Source of the DNA: Scatophagus argus
Lineage: Eukaryota; Chordata; Actinopteri; Scatophagidae
Assembly (NCBI RefSeq): GCF_020382885.2
Contig: NC_058507.1
Span: 436,501-500,500 of the forward strand
Direction: 5' to 3'
DNA: 64,000 nucleotides
Shown here: positions 57,511-62,120 of the stretch, in pieces
Layout of the letters: each line of letters opens with the position of its first letter
Numbering within the stretch: the first letter of the stretch is position 1
Program-made: the position numbers and the translations under genes
Notes under the pieces: generated by a model
Database searches by the model: none
Seen by the model: only the letters and a program-made list of their open reading frames with translations
What the model was told of the DNA's origin: nothing

Positions 57511-60171
57511 TCAGACTGTGTGCCAGCAGCTGCTCTATTTATAGCCTGAACAGACTGACAGCAGAGAGAGGGACTAAAGAAAGAGGAACCAAGAGAAGGA
57601 GAGAGAGAAGAGCGAAAGGAGGAAGAGTGAAGATGAGGAGGGAGGAGAGGAGACAACAGACTCCAGCACAGCTGATCCAAGCTGATTACTGATCGTTACT
57701 GACCATATCAACATTTACGTTACATATTTTCGTTGTGAATTTCAGCCCTCTCTTTATGATTTTTGAGTTATAATAATTAAAACTTGGTGACACTTTTTCT
57801 ACACCAGGACTGAACTGAACTGAGCTGAACACCTTCTAAACCCAGAAATAAATGGTGTGTGTGTGTGTGCGTGTGTGTGTGCGTGCGTGTGTGCGCGCGC
57901 GTGTGTGCGTGTGCGTAGCAGAGGAGGTCTTAATGAGCTGCAGCACAAACACTTACTGCTTTTATTTTGACATCACTGCTGGGAAATAAACATCATCAAC
58001 AATAAACTGAAACTGCACCAAACCCCCTGATGAGCCTTTTACTCTGATTCTGTTCTAAATATTTGGATTTCATTTTGTCCCACTTTATCGCAGCTCAGTG
58101 TTTACTAAAGCCGACAGCGTTCTACTTTCACTGGAGGAACACAAGAAGAAACCAAACAGACTGCGACTGCATGTTTCACATGAGTTTCACTGGAATAAAT
58201 CACTGGTCTGCACCTGAGGCTCAGGACCTCACAGCACTGACACGTACGCTGATGTGTGAACCATCCATCAGTTTATATGAGCTCTGAAGACAATATAAAG
58301 TTCATCTTTAGTTAACATGAAGCTTCAGCAGTCTGAGTTAGTTAGTAAATAACCAGCTTACTCACAGAAACCAGGTAACACAGGTAACAACATCATGGTT
58401 ACATCCACTGTAATAACCCGGTTTCTATGAATCAACGTGCACTGCAGCAGCTGCATACTGGAGGTCTGGAGGACAGAATTACAGTTCAGATCATGTCACA
58501 GTTTTTGGTTCAGGTTAGGTTCAAGTTAGCTGAATTTAGAAATGTGCTGCCTCTGTCTGTGGTCACCAACACAGATGTTTTCTAAATCATTATTTCATTT
58601 ATTTAATTAGCATGGACAGCAGGAATCATGACAGGTATTTGACGAGATCCTGTCCCCTGACGGGACGACGTCTCCGCTCACAGCTTGTTCGTTCTCCACT
58701 ACTGCTGACGTCAACTTGTTTTTATTAAATCTTAATAAATGTTAATGACGACAGCACAGGAGCTGCAGCCACAACAGCTTCCACCGCAATGCCATCACTT
58801 CTTCCTCTCTTACTGATTTCTCTTTAACCCTCTGAGCCCTCGCTCTCCTCTTCATCGCTCACAGTAACCATCTCTTCTTCTTCTCCTCCTCTCTGTGATT
58901 GCTCTCATTTATGAAACACAAAGGCATCGGAGCAGCTCAGCTCTGCAGGAGCTCTGGCACTTACAGCACGCCGCCGGGGATGATGGGAGATTTTTTATGA
59001 CTGTATGTGCTCTGCAGAGTCAATAGGCATGTGTGTGTGTGCACGTGTGTGTGTGTGAATGTTCGCCTCACATTTCTCTGGATGTTCATTCATTCTTTAA
59101 TCTGCTACAAAGACGATGAATAAACTCTGGTCCCTCCCAAAGACTTCGTACGTGTTTCTGTGATCACGCGTCCACGCAGTCGCTTCTCAGATAAAAGGCG
59201 GCAACGGAGGGAGGTGCTTTGTGGGAGGGCGGCTTTATGAATTAACACTGATTTTACTTTGTGATGTTTTCCAGTGTCTCAGCTGAGGGGCAGCAGCCTT
59301 CGAAGGCTGCATTTTAAGAGCGAATGCCTCACAGCGGCGAGACACCTTTTCCAGGACACGCCGGTCGGATCCTTCGCGTCCCACCCCACACCATGTTTTT
59401 TAGTTCTCACCATTAGATTTGTTTTCTAAAGAAACAATTAAGTCAGATGCAGAACAGCAGTGGATAGCAGGAGTTTAGTTTGAGTGCAGTTAGTCAAATA
59501 ACTGGAATAACATTTTTTAACAAATGTTAAAAAATCAAGTGCAGCTGTCAAGGTTGCTAGGCAACAGAGGTGGTGCTTTGTGATACAAGTGTGAGGGTGG
59601 GAGGACATACACAGGAAATCCTTTGATGACAAGGCTCGTCTCCGAAGGCTGTGGTCACCTGAACGCACTGTGAAGTGCGTGTAAACTCTGACTGCTAACA
59701 CGTCCGAGACTTTCTCTGATGTGACGCTACAAACATTAACCTGCCGGTGTGGCAGACGGGCTGGTGACACCCGAGTCCTGCTCTATAGATCAGCAGGCAG
59801 AGCCAACGTCGACGCCTCTGCCTGTTTATACCGTACTGCTGATGATGCTTCACTGACGCCTGGATGACGCCTGGATGTACCTGAACTCACCTGTACAGCG
59901 GTGGTGTATGCTTCCTCTTCTCTCCCATGATATCTCACCCTGATACGCTAATGCTGCAGCTCCTCCGCCATCCCAAGCTCCTCCCACTCCCAGTACACCC
60001 AGCGTTCCCAGCACAGCCAGGATGTTGTTACCTGCGGCCGGGGGTGTCCAGTCACCAGACACTGCAGCTCCAGAGTCTCTCCCTCTCTGATGGTGTAAAC
60101 CCGCTCACTGTAGCGCTCCTCCTCCACGTTACAGGTCTGACCCGAGTGCACAATGCGTACAGTAGGGGGCG
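22432..60171 (-). CDS. mdga2: MAM domain GPI-anchored protein 2 (MDGA2), 5'-incomplete
   Basis: Sixteen coding exons, all GT-AG and all in phase, encode about 952 residues ending in a stop. Order: six Ig domains (exons 60171 to 35310), a fibronectin-III-like module (31411 to 29214), a 21-nt linker exon, a MAM domain (27598 to 22814) and a hydrophobic tail lacking a cytoplasmic segment, as expected of a GPI signal. Sequence such as [30 protein letters not shown] and [20 protein letters not shown] matches MDGA2 rather than MDGA1. MDGA proteins bind neuroligins in cis through the N-terminal Ig domains and restrain synapse formation (known family role). The signal-peptide exon is missing, probably beyond 64000. 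Oddities are an Ala-rich insert in Ig5 and a Ser run in the MAM domain. Confidence 0.95.
22814..22913 (-). CDS. mdga2: mdga2 exon: MAM domain end
   Basis: A 100-nt exon: [20 protein letters not shown] and [13 protein letters not shown]. The GDIAIDDV motif and final Cys close the MAM domain. Confidence 0.96.
23190..23320 (-). CDS. mdga2: mdga2 exon: MAM domain, third part
   Basis: Encodes [40 protein letters not shown] and AFQ at a GTACAA donor. Conserved MAM [11 protein letters not shown] core. Confidence 0.96.
23406..23579 (-). CDS. mdga2: mdga2 exon: MAM domain middle, with Ser run
   Basis: Encodes [30 protein letters not shown], then [12 protein letters not shown], then [15 protein letters not shown]. 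The Ser run is encoded by a GGA/TCC triplet repeat (plus about 23464-23492) and replaces a human segment with one Ser. Phase 1 at both ends. Confidence 0.96.
23856..23911. repeat. Poly-C tract and (CA)n
   Basis: C-rich run with single A interruptions, then about 24 bases of CA. Intronic. Confidence 0.9.
27415..27440. repeat. (TG)n abutting an mdga2 donor site
   Basis: Plus-strand TG repeat; in the mdga2 transcript it is CA repeat starting within a few bases of the 5' splice site of the first MAM exon. Confidence 0.9.
27443..27598 (-). CDS. mdga2: mdga2 exon: MAM domain start
   Basis: Encodes [20 protein letters not shown] and [20 protein letters not shown], the hallmark CxFE...FDWT start of MAM domains. 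Upstream in the transcript is (UG)n running into ttcag; downstream, directly after GGTAC, is (CA)n. Phase 1 at both ends (156 nt), so skipping keeps the frame but deletes 52 residues of MAM. Confidence 0.96.
27601..27627. repeat. (CA)n abutting an mdga2 acceptor site
   Basis: Plus-strand CA repeat; in the mdga2 transcript it is UG repeat occupying the polypyrimidine-tract position just before ttcag of the first MAM exon. Confidence 0.9.
27716..27736 (-). CDS. mdga2: mdga2 21-nt microexon
   Basis: Between ctccacag and GTAAGT lie 21 bases that give APVNPHL when joined to the flanking exons, then R from the next junction, matching human APVNPHLRE. Without it the flanking exons still join in frame. 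Its 3' splice-site region contains TGC a few bases upstream of the AG, a feature of SRRM4-dependent neuronal microexons; regulation is inferred. Confidence 0.92.
27737..29213 (-). other. mdga2: mdga2 intron upstream of the microexon
   Basis: Contains a TG run at about 27856-27910 and the dispersed repeat copy at 28784-29010. No further exon recognised. Confidence 0.55.
28784..29010. repeat. Dispersed repeat, copy 2 (relative at 4172-4410)
   Basis: Same-orientation relative of 4172-4410, sharing gttttaatgagttatttgat, tgactgacagctgagcgctg (one or two changes) and actgcacagact. No open frame of note. Confidence 0.7.
29214..29391 (-). CDS. mdga2: mdga2 exon: fibronectin-III-like module, second half
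   Basis: Encodes [40 protein letters not shown] (with an NLT sequon) and [19 protein letters not shown]. It ends one base into an Ala codon completed by the microexon. Confidence 0.96.
29543..29960 (-). mobile_element. 5'-truncated L2-like LINE 3' end
   Basis: Minus-strand copy ending in an ATTCTG-type tail (plus cagaatcagaatcagaa near 29546-29562). The upstream part encodes the ORF2 C-terminus including [11 protein letters not shown] and, further up, a degraded HPxHxLF-type segment. Homologous to 5262-5700 but extends further 5'. Confidence 0.8.
30600..31030 (+). mobile_element. Tc1-like transposase 3' fragment
   Basis: Encodes [20 protein letters not shown] followed by a [20 protein letters not shown] stretch, the final part of a Tc1-family DDE transposase. 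It ends with the inverted-repeat terminus tgtcccaatacttttgtcta. The catalytic Glu of NPIE is Gln here and the 5' half is missing, so it is inactive. It lies in an mdga2 intron. Confidence 0.9.
31263..31411 (-). CDS. mdga2: mdga2 exon: fibronectin-III-like module, first half
   Basis: Encodes [40 protein letters not shown] and LAYRLGIRQ. Typical MDGA linker between the Ig domains and MAM. Confidence 0.96.
31412..35309 (-). other. mdga2: mdga2 intron between Ig6 and the FN3-like module
   Basis: No coding exon recognised. Holds (TG)n at about 32130-32158, a GC-rich patch near 33345-33430 and the CAAGT-rich imperfect repeat at 34920-35240. Confidence 0.55.
34920..35240. repeat. Imperfect CAAGT-rich tandem repeat
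   Basis: Dense degenerate copies of CAAGT/CAAGTC (for example caagtccaagtcaagcc, gtccaagtcaagtcatgtc) over about 300 bases, too diverged for a fixed period. A shorter GAGTC-rich stretch near 18215-18325 is similar in style. Confidence 0.75.
35310..35582 (-). CDS. mdga2: mdga2 exon: Ig6
   Basis: A 273-nt exon: [40 protein letters not shown] and [20 protein letters not shown]. Phase 1 at both ends. Richer in GC than flanking introns. Confidence 0.96.
36240..36345 (+). mobile_element. Short LINE 3' end
   Basis: Plus-strand 3' UTR end reading caccacagggatcaataact followed by a (TCTAA)n-like tail. Confidence 0.5.
37155..37530 (+). repeat. Dispersed element, copy A (inverted copy at 56365-56785)
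   Basis: Long near-identical stretches with the reverse complement of 56365-56785. Shared blocks include gatttatgacagtcaacagc, tcgctggtttcaagtcttct and actacagcgagatgttcatg. It begins with a gcagggggcgactcca block and has no coding capacity. The two copies are about 19 kb apart and in opposite orientation inside mdga2. Confidence 0.85.
37710..37766. repeat. (CA)n microsatellite
   Basis: About 56 bases of pure CA in an mdga2 intron. Confidence 0.95.
38300..38640 (+). mobile_element. LINE 3' UTR with (TCTA)n tail
   Basis: AT-rich 3' UTR with repeated short ttgcac motifs ending cccagcctgggatcaataaa, followed by a TCTG/TCTA/TCGA tetranucleotide tail. Same architecture as the 3' UTR of the full-length LINE at 46328-49710, which also has repeated ttgcac boxes. 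Confidence 0.7.
40801..41130. repeat. TG/AG compound minisatellite array
   Basis: About 330 bases of TG repeats punctuated at semi-regular intervals by gtgactgtgtgagagtgtg and gtgagactg units, so a higher-order minisatellite rather than a simple microsatellite. Apparent Val-Cys open frames are artefacts. In mdga2 sense it reads CA/CT. Confidence 0.95.
41659..42000 (-). CDS. mdga2: mdga2 exon: Ig5 with Ala-rich insert
   Basis: A 342-nt exon: [40 protein letters not shown], then an insertion [17 protein letters not shown], then [19 protein letters not shown] and [20 protein letters not shown]. The insert (plus 41818-41875, GCC-type triplets) is about 16 residues longer than in human and sits between Ig strands before the conserved MPDGS. 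The donor is T|GTGGGT, joining Phe of the next exon. (CA)n follows the donor in the transcript. Confidence 0.95.
42001..44415 (-). other. mdga2: mdga2 intron between Ig4 and Ig5
   Basis: Dominated by the polypyrimidine array at 42625-43352. No exon or RNA gene recognised in the rest. Confidence 0.6.
42625..43352. repeat. 730-bp polypyrimidine array (CCTCT-type) with higher-order units
   Basis: Nearly pure C/T on the plus strand, built of tctcctctcc, tcttctgcc and cctcctt motifs. A long segment around ttatcctccctcc at 42780 recurs at 43034 (offset 254), and ctattgcc at 42881 recurs near 43159 (offset 278), so about 270-bp tandem units with an inserted short piece. In mdga2 sense it is purine (GGAG-rich). 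Open frames across it, one of 300 codons, are composition artefacts. Confidence 0.95.
44416..44745 (-). CDS. mdga2: mdga2 exon: Ig4
   Basis: A 330-nt exon: [60 protein letters not shown] and a [11 protein letters not shown] cysteine motif, ending DVNISSTT. Very close to mammalian MDGA2. Phase 1 at both ends. Confidence 0.97.
44746..46327 (-). other. mdga2: mdga2 intron between Ig3 and Ig4, downstream part
   Basis: No exon recognised. TG-rich runs lie at about 45945-46005 and 46100-46150, followed by a CCTCATC-rich pyrimidine stretch into which the LINE at 46328 is inserted. Confidence 0.55.
46328..49710 (+). mobile_element. Apparently full-length L2/CR1-like LINE
   Basis: The element opens aagatggcggcgcg with almost no 5' UTR, carries one uninterrupted ORF (46332-49337) and a 370-bp 3' UTR with repeated ttgcac boxes. 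It ends with an aataaagctccttgaatcc repeat tail (about 49670-49709). It sits inside a C/T-rich simple sequence, and I could not identify a target-site duplication. It is in the intron between mdga2 Ig3 and Ig4, opposite in sense to mdga2. An intact ORF suggests recent insertion. Clade is assigned by motifs only. Confidence 0.9.
46332..49337 (+). CDS. LINE ORF2: endonuclease and reverse transcriptase, 1001 aa
   Basis: Domains in order: an N-terminal CX2C-X8-CX2C knuckle (residues 20-35), an ACA-repeat-encoded Thr run near residue 60, and an apurinic-type endonuclease (about 127-340). The endonuclease shows [32 protein letters not shown] near 282 and FSDHISIML near 331. The reverse transcriptase (about 530-830) shows [24 protein letters not shown] near 684, [12 protein letters not shown] near 740 and the catalytic FADD near 770, followed by a C-terminal domain. 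It nicks target DNA and primes reverse transcription of its own RNA. All catalytic motifs I can see are intact and there is no internal stop. No separate ORF1 was found. Confidence 0.92.
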   Translation: MAARGSAAASHAPGSKPFFCSFCVGQKANSTCFGCLNQRIRYSRAELFKIRDGSNITTTTATTTTTTASHQLRASLGRLQLLRTPDWRSRLHRTEGKRKRCARKQKRGKRGGLLARQKANAGRPPIPSLFLSNVRSLDNKMDLLRLRLGVSREMRNCAVLCLTETWLNENMPDPAFQIDGRLLFRADRNQLSGKVRGGGLCVYVNKGWCTNCIKVNSHCSEAIEYMTVKCRPHYLPREFTAVFVMAVYIAPGANANEALRELHNNISSLQHKHPEAFYVVAGDFNHVNLTDTLPKFYQHVTIPTRGNNTLDRVYTNRRDAYRAVPHPHLGFSDHISIMLLPAYRPLLRRHTPTQRTITVWPSDAVPALQDCFQRTDWQVFREAAVCEGEVDLEDYTSAVLSYIYKCAEDVTSTRTVTTYPNQKPWLNTEVRSLLKARDAAFRSGDRMALRAARRELTAGVKRAKTAYAQRIQGHFASNDPRSMWRGIKCITDYNTKDAQCPRDPSLPEALNNFFARFEDPDAPLSTRLTPPPGEEPLSVTSAEVRRTLQRINPHKAAGPDNIPGRVLKGCAHQLTEVLTDIFNTSLQQATVPTCLKTATIIPIPKTSTVTSLNDYRPVALTPIVMKCFERLVMARIKDCIDVTVDPHQYAYRKNRSTEDAISSVVHTTLTHLENKDSYVRLLFVDFTSAFNTIIPQTLIHKLSALGLSSTLCNWVLDFLTDRPQTVKIHDISSSSITLSTGSPQGCVLSPLLFTLLTHDCSAQHPSCLIVKFADDTAVVGRIANSDEADYRQEVERLEGWCRENNLCINVKKTKEMIVDFRRGRHLPLPPLYIGGTAVEVVSSFRYLGVHITDDLTWSNNTSCLIRKAHQRLYFLRRLRRAGLGSSVLTSFYRRVVESVLCSCITVWHGSCSAAEKKALQRVVKAAQKTVGHSLSTTTDIYTSRCRKRASCIMKDPTHPSHKLFAPLPSGRRLRSIKSRTTRLRNSFFPEAVRLLNSGGPL
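49711..51494 (-). other. mdga2: mdga2 intron between Ig3 and Ig4, upstream part
   Basis: No exon recognised. Contains CCTCCT-rich sequence just after the LINE, (CA)n at 49946-49976, a widespread fish repeat fragment at 50455-50515 and a (CCT)n run at 51057-51090. Confidence 0.55.
50455..50515. repeat. Fragment of a widespread fish repeat
   Basis: catcatttagcagacactttt... ccaaagcgacttgcac is a block I recognise as recurring across teleost genomes in dispersed elements. Family not determined. Confidence 0.45.
51495..51767 (-). CDS. mdga2: mdga2 exon: Ig3
   Basis: A 273-nt exon encoding one whole Ig domain: [40 protein letters not shown] and, near the end, [20 protein letters not shown]. It is phase 1 at both ends, so it could be skipped without a frameshift. 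Confidence 0.97.
53234..53275. repeat. TG-rich run after the Ig2b donor
   Basis: Plus-strand TG/AG repeat; CA/CU-rich in mdga2 sense, just downstream of the donor of the 53284-53416 exon. Confidence 0.85.
53284..53416 (-). CDS. mdga2: mdga2 exon: Ig2, second half
   Basis: Encodes [40 protein letters not shown] and SNRT (glycosylation sequon). In the transcript its acceptor is immediately preceded by (UG)n and its donor followed by CA-rich sequence. Skipping this 133-nt exon would shift the frame. Confidence 0.96.
53422..53452. repeat. (CA)n abutting the Ig2b acceptor
   Basis: Plus-strand CA; UG repeat in mdga2 sense, ending in ttgcag at the exon. Confidence 0.9.
53605..53655. repeat. Tandem 11-bp repeat
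   Basis: About 4-5 perfect copies of gtctgtcagtc. Intronic, no coding role seen. Confidence 0.9.
53972..54055 (+). other. 27-codon small ORF of uncertain status
   Basis: Opens with AAGATGGCGGCC and reads [20 protein letters not shown] then KERVRKG before TAA. The composition (acidic block then basic tail) is protein-like, but there is no neighbouring exon evidence and the strand is opposite to mdga2. It may instead be a conserved noncoding element. Confidence 0.2.
54276..54472 (-). CDS. mdga2: mdga2 exon: Ig2, first half
   Basis: Encodes [20 protein letters not shown], then [20 protein letters not shown], then [20 protein letters not shown] and PFFTQ. It is phase 0 at the 3' end, with a GTGAGC donor. 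Confidence 0.96.
55281..55335. repeat. Near-perfect 22-bp hairpin
   Basis: Arm 55292-55308 pairs perfectly over 17 bp with 55314-55330 across a 5-base loop. Alternatively, 55281-55288 (gacagatc) also pairs with 55328-55335 (gatctgtc), with a small bulge, giving about 22 bp in all. Located in the mdga2 intron between Ig1b and Ig2a. Confidence 0.8.
55406..55580 (-). CDS. mdga2: mdga2 exon: Ig1, second half
   Basis: No long ORF marks this exon. Between ctgcag and GTAAGA it reads [15 protein letters not shown], then HNETL (a candidate N-glycosylation site), then [20 protein letters not shown], which supplies the second Ig1 cysteine. It ends VDVY plus one base and joins YLDDP of the next exon. 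Confidence 0.95.
56365..56785 (-). repeat. Dispersed element, copy B (inverted relative to 37155-37530)
   Basis: Its reverse complement matches copy A over long blocks. It carries about 75-100 extra bases in the middle (around the cataaagcagg segment), so neither copy is a simple derivative of the other. Confidence 0.85.
57853..57917. repeat. Alternating purine-pyrimidine TG/CG tract
   Basis: TG repeats interspersed with CG, including cgcgcgcg near 57895-57902, a sequence type favouring Z-DNA. Confidence 0.85.
60032..60171 (-). CDS. mdga2: mdga2 exon: Ig1, first half
   Basis: First exon recognised. It encodes [20 protein letters not shown], then a [19 protein letters not shown] segment with the first Ig1 cysteine, and ends GHPRPQ at GTAACA. 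It enters in phase 1, requiring an upstream exon ending in G for an Ala codon. Confidence 0.95.
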
Positions 60172-61560
60172 CTGTGGGCGACAGCACAGAGACAACACAT
60201 TCAGCACAGTTCCTACAGCACAGTGAAGTTTCATTGAGTTGTTATGGGCACCCGCTGGCCAATCAGAAACAGGTATGTGCAGTGGCAATGATGTAACATA
60301 TAAACAGAACATTGTGTAGTTTGAGTGTCGTCTTTAAGACCTCCGATGCCGTCGGCGTTCCTGTGTGACTTTAAAGGGTAACCAGAACCTGAACGGACTC
60401 CACAAAGCAGCAGGAATCAGCGAGATCGTTTCCACGTGCACTAAAATCCTGATGGGAGTCAGGATGCGATGTTTCTGCTGGCCTGCGTGCAGCTCAGTCC
60501 GCTATCCTGATCGCTTTCGCCTTCCTTTCATACGTAGACCTTGAAAAGCCCTGCGGAGGAGCCGAGTGCGGCAGCTTCAACCGCATGGATCAACCGTGTT
60601 GCTGTGGAAATGGACTCTGAACTCGTGTTCAGAAATCAGTTTGTAAACTCCGCCCCCCACGCCTCGCCGCTGCCTCCAAACCAGTGATTTCTGACAGAAA
60701 TTTGGCGTCTTTATCTGCGGCAGAGAGAAAACGTCTGATATGAAGCTCCTGAGCGAACTCAGAGGAGCAGCTGGCTTTGTCTTTCGCCGCGCGCGAAGCG
60801 GCTGTTCGGGAGCCATTAGCCCCCAAACAGACGCTGCAGCCTGCAGGATCTTCCCTACCTGTTGTCATGGGAACCACACAGCGAGGAGGCGTTTGAGGCC
60901 CACAGCCCGCAGTAAAGAACAGCGTCCTCTGGGTGTTAACAGCGTTTTTACAGCAGTTTGGTCCTGAGGAGTGAACACATGAGCCCCCGCAGCAACACTG
61001 AGGACACGCGAGACTCAGCTCCCCGTATGCTCAGAGGACACTGAACTTCTAAGACGAGGTAAGAGTCAACTTAATCATAGAAGGGTCTGGCACTACATAA
61101 GGTGTACATAAGGTACATGTTCATACCAAAACATGTAAAACTCAGAACTGGTCCAGTCGTGTCCTGCAGAGGAGAGTGTGCGTCACTGAAACTGTCCCCC
61201 CTTGATGCATGGAGCGATGCGATGTGATGCTGTGAGCCTTCGCTCGGCAGAGAATCGTGTGCACGGGATTGTGGGTACTTTAGGCACACTGAGGACAAAC
61301 AGGAACAACCTGAAGGACTTTTCTTGTCCTTTGAGTCTGAGAGATCCTGTGTGAACAAGACATTTCTGATGATGTAGCCTCTTGACTTTGAGACGCATCT
61401 ACAGACAGGAAGCTGCAATTTTTAAATTCATTTAGTTAGTCAGCAGTCAGACAAAATGACCTGCTGATGCTGAGAATTGTCAAAACGCACAATCTGAGAC
61501 CTGAATCAGCGGGCCAATAAGAAGACTGTCCCTCAGGTATATGTAAAGGTGTAAACCAAA
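60172..61560. other. Upstream of first recognised mdga2 exon
   Basis: This should be mdga2 intron. I searched the minus strand for a signal-peptide exon ending in G with a donor and found no convincing candidate. The frame at 60577-60816 lacks a hydrophobic leader. Confidence 0.5.
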
Positions 61561-61564
61561 ACAC

Positions 61565-62030
61565 ACCTAACGAGGAGGAGACAGAGGAGAAGGAGGAGAG
61601 GAGGGGGAGGAGAGGAGAGGAGGAGAGAAGTGGGAGCAAGAGAGGAGAGGAGAGAAGGGGGGAGGAGGAGGAGGAGGAGAAGGAGGAGAAGGAGGGGGAG
61701 GAGAAGAGGAGAGAAGTGGGAGCAGGAGAGGAGAGGAGAGAAGGGGGAGGAGGGGGAGGAGGAGAAGGAGGAGAAGGAGAAGAGGAGGGGGAGGAGAGGA
61801 GGAGAGAAGTGGGAGCAAGAGAGGAGAGGAGAGAAGGGGGGAGGAGGAGGAGGAGGAGAAGGAGGAGAAGGAGGAGAAGGAGGGGGAGGAGAGGAGAGGA
61901 GGAGAGAAGTGGGAGCAAGAGAAGAGAGGAGAGAAGTGGGGAGGAGAGGAAATGAGGAGGAGGAGAGAAGGGGGAGGAGAGGAAATGAGGAGGAGGAGAG
62001 AAGGGGGAGGAGGAGGAGGAGGAGGTGTTA
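61565..62030. repeat. 465-bp polypurine array (GGA-type)
   Basis: Nearly pure A/G on the plus strand, with the block gagaagtgggagca recurring at about 61625, 61712, 61805 and 61906 (spacing roughly 85-100), so a minisatellite. In mdga2 sense it is CCUC-rich. Open frames (Arg/Glu/Gly or Ser/Pro/Leu) are artefacts. Confidence 0.95.
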
Positions 62031-62120
62031 AAGATGATCTGGTTGTCCTACTTTTGCACTTTTCTATTTTTAGATTGTTTCTCTCTGATGACTCTGCCAA
62101 TGTTTCCTGCTGATGTCATC

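Larger units (their letters stand above)
55581..60031 (-). other. mdga2: mdga2 intron splitting Ig1
   Basis: 4.45 kb with no exon recognised. Contains the dispersed repeat 56365-56785, AGAGGAAG purine-rich sequence near 57360-57410, (TG)n at 57473-57507 and alternating TG/CG at 57853-57917. Confidence 0.55.

Noticed and set aside
22432..60171. Assignment to mdga1
   Set aside because: Residues such as [24 protein letters not shown] and APVNPHLRE fit MDGA2; the MDGA1 counterparts differ.
60577..60877. mdga2 signal-peptide exon
   Set aside because: The minus-strand frames here lack a hydrophobic leader and do not end in the required phase with a donor.
61436..62100. Several long Ser/Pro/Leu and Arg/Glu/Gly open frames
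   Set aside because: Artefacts of the polypurine array; all frames stay open for compositional reasons.
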